This document shows, one piece after another, positions 58,496 through 64,000 of a DNA stretch of 64,000 bases. Position 1 is the stretch's first letter. Each line of letters opens with the position of its first letter. The position numbers and the translations under genes are program-made. The stretch covers positions 61,999 to 125,998 of the forward strand of contig CAJCHN010000074.1 of the NCBI GenBank assembly GCA_903970285.1. The letters are read 5' to 3'. The notes beneath the pieces were generated by a model. It worked only from the letters and a program-made list of their open reading frames with translations, searched no databases and was not told the DNA's origin. The DNA comes from Rhodanobacteraceae bacterium (GTDB lineage Bacteria > Acidobacteriota > Terriglobia > Terriglobales > Acidobacteriaceae).

Positions 58496-58915
58496 ATGGC
58501 TGACGTCGATGTCCTGCTGAAACCCCGTGAGGCCGCCGCCGCGCTCGGCGTTAGCTATCCCACGCTGAAGCACTGGATCCTTGCCGGATCGCTGAAGACG
58601 ATCAAGACGCCAGGAGGCCATCACCGCATCCCGCAAAGCGCGTTGAATCCTCTGCTCAGGTCGAAACCGTCCGGCGCCAAGGAGCGCCAGGAGTCGCGGG
58701 AGCGCTTCCGCGCCGTGAGCGGACGCAACCAGCTGGTCGGGCGTATCGCCGAGGTCAAGATCTCGGGCTTGCTGGCCCAGGTGATCCTCGAAATTGGCGA
58801 CCAGAAGATCACCTCGATCATTACCTCGGACGCCGCGCGGGAGATGCAGCTGCGCAAGGGGCAGACCGCCGCCGCCCTGATGAAGGCGACGGAGGTCATG
58901 ATTGTGAGGGTGTGA
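58496..58915 (+). CDS. Helix-turn-helix plus Mop (molybdate-binding) protein
   Basis: A 139-residue protein. Residues about 1-55 form a MerR/excisionase-like HTH (LKPREAAAALGVSYPTLKHWILAGSLKTIK, HHRIP). Residues about 75-139 form a Mop/TOBE domain (GRNQLVGRIAEVKISGLLAQV, ITSIITSDAAREMQLRKGQTA). Such proteins bind molybdate and regulate molybdenum uptake or cofactor genes. GAAAGGG lies eight bases before ATG 58496. Molybdenum genes are not in the window. Confidence 0.87.
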   Translation: MADVDVLLKPREAAAALGVSYPTLKHWILAGSLKTIKTPGGHHRIPQSALNPLLRSKPSGAKERQESRERFRAVSGRNQLVGRIAEVKISGLLAQVILEIGDQKITSIITSDAAREMQLRKGQTAAALMKATEVMIVRV

Positions 58916-59023
58916 GTTTTCTCCTTCGGGCTTCGAGGAAGCGCCTGAAGCCCTCACGCAGTCGACAAGTGTCGCCTCGGTGTCTCTCAGCAGGATCAGT
59001 TCCTACTCTCGGAGAAGCGTCGT

Positions 59024-59317
59024 TCAGCGCGGATTCTGAAAGCAGCCGCCGGCGATGGAAGGAATGAGCATCACCTCGTCGCCATCCTGAAAGGCGTAGG
59101 CCTCGCCGCCCAGAAAGCGGATATCTTCGTCGTTGACGTAGATGTTGATGAAGCGGCGGAGCTTGCCGGATTCGTCCTTGATCTGGGTCGAGAGCGCGGG
59201 GAAGTTCTGGTCGATGTCGGCGATCAGGCCGGGGAGATCGGCGGCCTCGCTGGTGAGCTGCCTCTGTCCGTCGGTATGGCGGACGAAGGCGGTCGGAAGG
59301 ATGATCTTGATGGAAAT
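59024..59317 (-). CDS. ThiS/MoaD-like sulfur-carrier protein with C-terminal extension and ATT start
   Basis: A 97-residue ubiquitin-fold sulfur carrier: IKIILPTAFVRHTD, FINIYVNDEDIRFLGG, DGDEVMLIPSIAGG. The usual C-terminal Gly-Gly is followed by CFQNPR, so the tail must be cut before the glycine can be thiocarboxylated. No ATG, GTG or TTG lies in frame near the N-terminus; ATT (59315-59317) has a perfect AGGAG (59325-59329) seven bases upstream and is the likely start. It follows the thrC-like gene by 86 bases under the same SAM riboswitch, so it probably donates sulfur to that enzyme for homocysteine synthesis rather than to molybdopterin or thiamine. Confidence 0.8.
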   Translation of the reverse strand: MSIKIILPTAFVRHTDGQRQLTSEAADLPGLIADIDQNFPALSTQIKDESGKLRRFINIYVNDEDIRFLGGEAYAFQDGDEVMLIPSIAGGCFQNPR

Positions 59318-59403
59318 GGCGACGCTCCTGAAGGCAGTAATCTTCGGTTGCTTGCTTTTCTTAGTGGCTCCGGCTGCGGGTGCACCGTGTGGTTCACGCG
59401 GCG

Positions 59404-60684
59404 CTAGTCGGCGGCGACGAGAGCCGGTTCGAGAGCGCCGTCGAGTTCGGCGAGATAGTCGGCGAAGTCGGCCAGGCGCGGACGGACGGCGCGATTGAGG
59501 ACGTAGCGATCTGCGATCGCATCCGTAGTCTTGAGCCCGTTGCCGGTGATGCAGACGACGGTCGTCTGATCGCGTCCGATGCGGCCCTGCTGGTAGAGAC
59601 GGGCGGCCACCGCGGTGGTCACGCCGCCGGCAGTCTCGGTGAAGATGCCCTCCGTCTCGGCGAGTTCCTGGATCCCCGCAACCAGCTCAATGTCGGAGAC
59701 ATCCTCCGCCCAGCCACCCGAAGCCTGGATCATGCGGCTTGCTGCGGGACCGTCCGCCGGGTTGCCGATGGCGAGCGAGCGGGCGATGGTATTGGGGCGC
59801 TGCGGGATGATGTCGTCCGAGCCCTCGCGGACAGAGCGTGCGATAGGCGAGCAGCCCATGGCCTGCGCGCCGAAGAACTTGACTGGCTTGGCTTCCACCA
59901 GGCCGAGCTCAACCAGTTCCGCAAAGGCCTTCTTCAGCTTACGGATGAGGCTGCCCCCGGCCATAGGGCAGACGACGTTGTCGGGCAGGCGCCAGCCGAG
60001 CTGTTCGGCGATCTCGTAGCCCTGGGTCTTGGAGCCTTCGGCGTAGTACGGGCGCAGGTTTACGTTGACGAAGCCGTAGCTGTACTCGTCGGCGATGAGG
60101 GTGCAGAGGCGGTTGACGTGGTCGTAGTTGCCGTCGATCCGGATCAGGCGTGCGCCGTAGATGAGGGTGTTGAGGATCTTGGCGGGCTCGAGGTCGGCCG
60201 GGACCAGGATCGTCGCCTGCAAGCCGAGACGCGCTGCCTGTGCGGCGACTGAGTTCGCAAGATTTCCTGTGGACGAGCAGCCGACCGTGGTGAAGCCGAA
60301 CTTTCGCGCGTTGGCAAGTGCCACCGAGACGACGCGATCCTTGAAGGAGAGCGTGGGAAAGCATACTGAGTCGTTCTTGATGTAGAGATTGGTGGCGCCG
60401 ATGCGGCGGCCGAGCTGCTTTGCACGGACCAATGGGGTGAAGCCGACGGGCAGGTCCGGCTCGAAACCTTCAGGGATGGGCAGCAGCGCGGCGTAGCGCC
60501 AGATATCATGCGGGCCGGCGGCGATCGTCTGGCGGGTGAAGCGGCCTTCGCGCCGGATGGCTTCAAGGTCGTAGTGAATTTCGAGGGGTGCCAGGCACTC
60601 CGGGCACCCGGAGAGAGGACGATTACCAAAGTGGCGTCCGCATTCGTTGCACTTCAGCTCGTAGGTCTGACAGGAATACTCCAT
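59404..60684 (-). CDS. thrC: Threonine-synthase-like PLP enzyme, probable phosphohomoserine-dependent homocysteine synthase
   Basis: A 426-residue fold II PLP enzyme. An N-terminal zinc ribbon (Cys12/Cys15 and Cys27/Cys30) precedes the catalytic domain with PLP Lys115 in TLSFKDRVV and the phosphate loop SSTGNLANS. By family it would be threonine synthase, releasing phosphate from O-phosphohomoserine. The SAM-I riboswitch upstream and the ThiS/MoaD-like carrier downstream argue that it instead uses the same substrate with carrier thiocarboxylate (or sulfide) to give homocysteine. I recall a threonine-synthase homologue plus sulfur carrier reported for this in Streptomyces, but could not check. 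The ATG has GGGAG eight bases before it. Confidence 0.9.
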   Translation of the reverse strand: MEYSCQTYELKCNECGRHFGNRPLSGCPECLAPLEIHYDLEAIRREGRFTRQTIAAGPHDIWRYAALLPIPEGFEPDLPVGFTPLVRAKQLGRRIGATNLYIKNDSVCFPTLSFKDRVVSVALANARKFGFTTVGCSSTGNLANSVAAQAARLGLQATILVPADLEPAKILNTLIYGARLIRIDGNYDHVNRLCTLIADEYSYGFVNVNLRPYYAEGSKTQGYEIAEQLGWRLPDNVVCPMAGGSLIRKLKKAFAELVELGLVEAKPVKFFGAQAMGCSPIARSVREGSDDIIPQRPNTIARSLAIGNPADGPAASRMIQASGGWAEDVSDIELVAGIQELAETEGIFTETAGGVTTAVAARLYQQGRIGRDQTTVVCITGNGLKTTDAIADRYVLNRAVRPRLADFADYLAELDGALEPALVAAD

Positions 60685-60803
60685 TGCTCAGCTCCCGGTG
60701 ATTTGAGGGGGCTGGCCTGGATTGACGCTTTCTCTTTGGGAAGGGGGAAATGGAAACGCGGGGTTTGCAGGATTGCCGGAGTTCTGGCCGCCCGCGTGCT
60801 CCG

Positions 60804-60932
60804 AATCTCATGTTCCCTGTACCGGCCGCAATGCGGCCGACTTCCAGGAGAGAGTTGACACCGGTACGCCTTTGTTCTGTCCGGTTGTCGTGGCGTCAAA
60901 GGGCTCGTCCCTCAACCACTCTGCATGAAATT
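60804..60932 (-). promoter_or_regulatory. SAM-I (S-box) riboswitch
   Basis: Read on the minus strand. P1: AATTTCATG (60924-60932) pairs with CATGAGATT (60804-60812), nine pairs with one wobble. Then the kink-turn arm with GAGGGACGAGCCC and TTTGACGCC, the conserved CAACC followed by CCGG, matched by ACCGGTGTCAACTC (P3 and core), and P4 CGGCCGCA / TGCGGCCG. These match the SAM-I core (GAGGGA, CAACC, GGTGCCAA) and order of helices. It lies in the leader of thrC/moaD; no clear terminator is seen, so control may be at translation. The remaining part of 60685-61172 holds this leader and its promoter. Confidence 0.88.
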
Positions 60933-60963
60933 CAAATCGGCTTTCACCGACTGGAATGTTCTG

Positions 60964-60992
60964 GTTGTAGCACGGTGAGACGGAGGATGCAA
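60964..60992 (-). promoter_or_regulatory. Promoter for the SAM-riboswitch operon
   Basis: On the minus strand TTGCAT (60987-60992) and TACAAC (60964-60969) are 17 bases apart, placing the start a short distance before the riboswitch P1 arm. Confidence 0.5.
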
Positions 60993-61172
60993 GGACGGAT
61001 GTGGAGGAGGGATTCGAAGGTGTACCACCCCTCCTACCGATTGTTGCTTATATCCTTCAAGGCAAAAGGGTTAGGTCTGGTACACAAGAGTGCAGTCGAG
61101 CCACTTTGGCACGCCACGTGCGTAGCCGGAATTTCACTTTATCTGGACGGCTCAGGGAATACTTCAGTAACT

Positions 61173-61547
61173 TCAGTGCGTCTCGAAGGTCTTGCGTACC
61201 CCCTCGACGAAAGCGGCGGGATCGAATTCGGTGCGCAGGATCTCGTCCGGGCAGTCGGTGAGCAGGGCGACGCGCCAGTTGCAGACGAAGGCGACGAGCT
61301 GACCGTGGTGAATGGTCTTGATCTCGGAGCAGAGGCGCTCGGCGTCGCGCACCGCCTCTTCGCCCTCGACGTCAATGAGGACCAGGCTGGGCGCATTCTG
61401 CCGGAACAGGGCCAGAGCTTCTTCGTGGTCGCAGGTCGACTCCACGGTGAAGCCGGAGAGGCGCAGAATCTGGTCGCGGATGGGGCGAAGCACTTCGCGC
61501 TTGCAAACGTGGAGGATGGAGGGATCGGGTGCAGCGGGTGAAGTCAT
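61173..61547 (-). CDS. Degenerate receiver-domain protein
   Basis: A 124-residue single response-regulator-like domain: ILHVCKREVLRPI at the first strand (the usual acidic pair is lost) and LVLIDVEGE with an Asp near residue 59 at the phosphorylation position. The conserved C-terminal Lys region is AFVCNW, so Lys is missing. It may be a pseudo-receiver that binds partners without phosphorylation. No kinase is adjacent. Confidence 0.75.
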   Translation of the reverse strand: MTSPAAPDPSILHVCKREVLRPIRDQILRLSGFTVESTCDHEEALALFRQNAPSLVLIDVEGEEAVRDAERLCSEIKTIHHGQLVAFVCNWRVALLTDCPDEILRTEFDPAAFVEGVRKTFETH

Positions 61548-61772
61548 GGTAGGGTCCCGGGAAGCGCCAGCATGCAGAGTTCGGCGGGGATCCCGCGGCG
61601 CGGGAGTCAGTGCCTGGAATGCATCCGCTTCCCTGCACCGTTCGCGGGTCGCGGTAATGGTGTCTTCGTGATTCCTATTTTAGAGCAGTTCACCCGTTGC
61701 TGAACAACACAGAAGCCATCGATCCTTGCGTTTCTTCGAAAGAGACCGCCGTCGGCGCCGGAAGCGCTGGAC

Positions 61773-61994
61773 TCACGCGAAGGGAGTTCGATTTGCCCGG
61801 TCGGCGGCCACCGCTCCCCAGATCATGGCGATGGGGTGAAGCGCGGCGATAGCCCAGCCAAACGTCAGGATGCCGAGCACCACGTAGAGCACCAGCATGA
61901 TCAACGCACCGGGCACGGTGCTGTAGAGCATGCCAAACGGCCCGAGGAAGAATGTCAGTACCAACGACAACACCACGCTTTTGCGGTTCGCCAT
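61773..61994 (-). CDS. Small two-helix membrane protein
   Basis: A 73-residue protein with two hydrophobic helices (SVVLSLVLTFFLGPFGMLY; ALIMLVLYVVLGILTFGWAIAALHP) joined by a short loop. The ATG at 61992-61994 has only a weak ribosome site. A longer frame upstream looks spurious. Function unknown. Confidence 0.7.
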   Translation of the reverse strand: MANRKSVVLSLVLTFFLGPFGMLYSTVPGALIMLVLYVVLGILTFGWAIAALHPIAMIWGAVAADRANRTPFA

Positions 61995-62203
61995 CCTTGC
62001 TGAGATGCGCGTGGCCTTGCGTTGAGGTGGTTGTTGGACCTTGAGAAAAGTCCCCACGCTGCGAGAATCGTGTGACGGAAAGTTCGGTACAGTCCGGAAC
62101 ACGGTTCTAGACGAAAGGCGGATCAGCGCTTTCCTCGATCTTGTCAAGCAGGCTTGAGTGTGAGCCAGCATACACAAGCAGCCAGAGCCGGAGCGGGAGG
62201 CAA

Positions 62204-62707
62204 TCAGCGCTTGCGGGGGATGGTGAGATCGAGATCGGCTCCGACCTGTTGCTTGGTGAGCAGGATGATCTGCCCGGTGTGCTGCTGGACGTGTCCGACG
62301 ACGTGGCTGATCGCTTCGAGCAAGGTCATAGCCTCCCAGCCGCTGCCGGGCTGTGGGTTGGTGATCTCGAGCAGGCGCTGATCGGGGACCTCGGCGATGA
62401 CCTGGCGGGCGGCGGCGAGGGTTTCGGCGAAGTGCCGGCGGATTTCGTTGACGGTCTGCGTAGGCAGCAGGAACTCGGCGTCGCGCGCCCGGACGTCGGG
62501 CTGGCCCGCGATGCCGTGGAGGATCCATTGCCGCATATTGCCGGCCAGGTGCTGGAGCAGGTTGGCGATCGAGTTTTCGTGAGGCGCGCTGCGATGGAGG
62601 ATTTGTTCGTCGGTGAGCCGATCGAGGCAGCGGTTGAGGTCGCGCTCGGACTGTTCGAGGCGGTAGACGGAGTAGCGGCGAAAGACTTCGGGAATGGTTT
62701 CGGACAT
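62204..62707 (-). CDS. DinB-family protein
   Basis: A 167-residue cytosolic DinB-like four-helix protein. His residues for a metal site occur in NLLQHLAGNMRQW and SHVVGHVQQHTGQI. Possible thiol-dependent hydrolase/transferase; role unknown. ATG 62707 is chosen, though its ribosome site is weak. Confidence 0.87.
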   Translation of the reverse strand: MSETIPEVFRRYSVYRLEQSERDLNRCLDRLTDEQILHRSAPHENSIANLLQHLAGNMRQWILHGIAGQPDVRARDAEFLLPTQTVNEIRRHFAETLAAARQVIAEVPDQRLLEITNPQPGSGWEAMTLLEAISHVVGHVQQHTGQIILLTKQQVGADLDLTIPRKR

Positions 62708-62760
62708 GCGGAGATGGTAGAGCAAAGACGGAGCTGAGCGGTTTCAGAGCACGATCTTCT

Positions 62761-62788
62761 CAGAGCGGTATCTTCAGAGCGGTATCTT
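62761..62788. repeat. Tandem 14-base repeat at the 3' end of the HD gene
   Basis: CAGAGCGGTATCTT occurs twice in tandem (62761-62774 and 62775-62788), with a further partial copy on each side. It lies between the stop of the DinB neighbour's upstream region and the HD stop. Confidence 0.7.
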
Positions 62789-63393
62789 CAGAGCAGGAGG
62801 TGGCCTGCTTCGGCTAGGGTGGCGGAGAGAAAATCGCGCAGGATGCGGACCCTGCCGGCAGCCAGTGTCCGCGCTGCGGGCAGCCGGATGAGGGGCGGGA
62901 GAGTTTCGAGTGCCTTCTGGAGCGAGGCGACGGCCTGGGTGAAGGTCTGGAAGCGGGTGTCACGGCCGATCTTGCAGACGGTGCGAAGGGCGCCGATGGA
63001 GCCGAGCTGTTCGAGGATGTCGGCGTCGCGCAGGATGGTGGCTTCAATGGTCTCGGGGGTGTGGGACGGCTGGTGGGTGCGGATAGCTTGCTGGACGGCT
63101 GGGATTTTGGACTCGGGGAAGCCGAAGTTGCGGAGGATTTCGGGGGCCTGGGCGACGGCGTAGGCGGTGTTGTCCCAGCGTGCGAGGGCTTCCGGGTCTT
63201 CGGGGCGATGGCCGGTAAACACGCCGAGATCGTGCAGGTAGACGGCGGCGTAGACAATGTCGTCGTCGTAGGTTTCGGCGGCGCCGATCTGCTGGGTAAG
63301 GGCGTAGAGGCGGGGCTGATGGCCGAATTTCTCGGGCGGTTTTGCCTGGGTGTGGATGTAGCCGTAGAGGGTTGTGCGCCACGGTTCCGGCAT
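62788..63393 (-). CDS. HD-domain phosphohydrolase-like protein
   Basis: A 201-residue HD-superfamily protein: AAVYLHDLGVF contains the HD pair and THQPSH plus RDADILEQLG supply further metal ligands. The ATG at 63391-63393 has AGGAG eight bases upstream; the longer start is unnecessary. Unrelated in sequence to the other HD protein of the window. Substrate unknown. Confidence 0.88.
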   Translation of the reverse strand: MPEPWRTTLYGYIHTQAKPPEKFGHQPRLYALTQQIGAAETYDDDIVYAAVYLHDLGVFTGHRPEDPEALARWDNTAYAVAQAPEILRNFGFPESKIPAVQQAIRTHQPSHTPETIEATILRDADILEQLGSIGALRTVCKIGRDTRFQTFTQAVASLQKALETLPPLIRLPAARTLAAGRVRILRDFLSATLAEAGHLLL

Positions 63394-63669
63394 GGGCAGG
63401 CTCCTGAGGGAATCACCCAACGATAACGCCTCGCCTGCGGCGATGCGCGATCACCGGGCACGCGGCGCAGGCATTTTCTTCGATTGCGTCATGTAGATGT
63501 AGCCGGAGTCGGCAGGGGATACTTTAGAATCGCCCCGGTCTGTACCTGCGATCCGTTGAGAAGCTGAACGGCTATGCGGGCGGCGTACATCCCATCCATC
63601 TCGCTCAAACGCTAACACCGAACGAAACCCGGTCCTCTCCGGTCTGGTCGGGATTTTTGAAACACTCTC

Positions 63670-64000
63670 TTAGCGGAGGCGGTCGACGAGGTCCGTATTG
63701 GAGTTGGCGGTGAGCGGCAGGGTCGGCTGGATGTTGACCAGAAGATCTTCCTTGCGCATGACGAGGGTGGTGGCGTTGAGCGAGGCGAGTTCGAAGCCGT
63801 GGCCGTGGGTGATGGCGTCGGTAGGGCAGGCCTCGACGCAGTAGCCGCAGAAGATGCAGCGGTTGTAGTCGATGTTGTAGACCTTGGCGTAGCGCTCGGC
63901 GGAGGAGATGCGGACTTCGTCGGTGTTTTCTGCGGCCTCGATGTAGATGCAGTTGGAGGGGCAGGCGGCGGCGCAGAGGAAGCAGGCGACACACTTTTCG
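63670..64000 (-). CDS. nuoI: NADH-quinone oxidoreductase subunit I (5' truncated by window)
   Basis: The C-terminal about 109 residues of a ferredoxin-like complex I subunit; the N-terminus lies beyond base 64000. Two 4Fe-4S motifs are seen, CVACFLCAAACPSNC and CIFCGYCVEACPTDA, matching NuoI, which passes electrons toward quinone. The C-terminus NSNTDLVDRLR ends before the stop (63670-63672). The remaining complex I genes presumably follow outside the window. Confidence 0.93.
   Translation of the reverse strand, partial: EKCVACFLCAAACPSNCIYIEAAENTDEVRISSAERYAKVYNIDYNRCIFCGYCVEACPTDAITHGHGFELASLNATTLVMRKEDLLVNIQPTLPLTANSNTDLVDRLR

Noticed and set aside
60990..61030. TTCGAATCC on the minus strand, resembling a tRNA T-loop
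   Set aside because: The flanking bases do not form a T-stem and no cloverleaf could be drawn.
63423..63669. Hairpin with T-run beside nuoI
   Set aside because: The arms are imperfect and the T-run lies on the strand opposite to nuoI, with no plus-strand gene to end.

Overview
The window looks like a chromosomal segment of an acidobacterium (Acidobacteriota, most likely class Terriglobia). The evidence is a GC-rich genome with an Oar-type TonB-dependent receptor carrying a carboxypeptidase-regulatory-like N-terminus, a divergently encoded membrane protein with an N-terminal module I associate with acidobacteria, a secreted collagen-triplet protein, many small DinB and HD proteins, and the order uppS-cdsA-dxr-rseP. 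This placement is from protein character only; no rRNA or tRNA gene was found.

Layout. 1-7170: the end of a nonribosomal peptide synthetase (NRPS) locus, with an A-T fragment, a cytochrome P450 and a terminal C-A-T-TE module, all overlapping by 4 bases. Pocket residues predict Thr then Gly. 7179-12129 (minus): a nickel permease with larE, larC and larB, which make the nickel-pincer nucleotide cofactor, followed by a Tat-exported aldo/keto reductase; no larA is in the window. 12309-21748: DinB, zinc alcohol dehydrogenase, YVTN beta-propeller, ArnT-like glycosyltransferase, IclR regulator, pgi, an orphan sugar-binding lipoprotein, ssb and cyaY. 21894-28227: family 2 glycosyltransferase, large metzincin-like protease, OmpA-type outer-membrane protein and a collagen-like secreted protein. 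28553-33348: acyl-CoA catabolism (B12-binding mutase subunit, enoyl-CoA hydratase, thioesterase, HMG-CoA lyase, carboxyltransferase), resembling part of leucine/branched-chain degradation. 33522-35549: pncA, DUF3592, NTF2-like and HD proteins. 35681-40787: TonB-dependent receptor and its divergent partner. 40976-46329: zinc-ribbon/HTH regulator, then the envelope and isoprenoid genes uppS, cdsA, dxr and rseP.

46588-58155: a 59-residue membrane protein with a DHH phosphoesterase, CPBP protease, penicillin-acylase family hydrolase, large membrane protein, pgm, SRPBCC protein and pckG. Together with pgi, the last enzymes serve central carbon and gluconeogenic flow. 58193-58349 holds a promoter and intrinsic terminator about 115 bases apart with no gene between, a candidate small RNA. 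58496-58915 is an HTH-Mop molybdate-binding protein.

The most interesting locus is 59024-60992 on the minus strand. A SAM-I riboswitch precedes a gene that looks like threonine synthase, followed by a ThiS/MoaD-like sulfur carrier whose Gly-Gly is buried under a six-residue tail and whose only well-placed start codon is ATT. SAM control of this pair points to homocysteine/methionine synthesis using protein thiocarboxylate sulfur and phosphohomoserine, rather than to threonine synthesis. The window ends with small regulators, DinB and HD proteins and the 3' part of nuoI.
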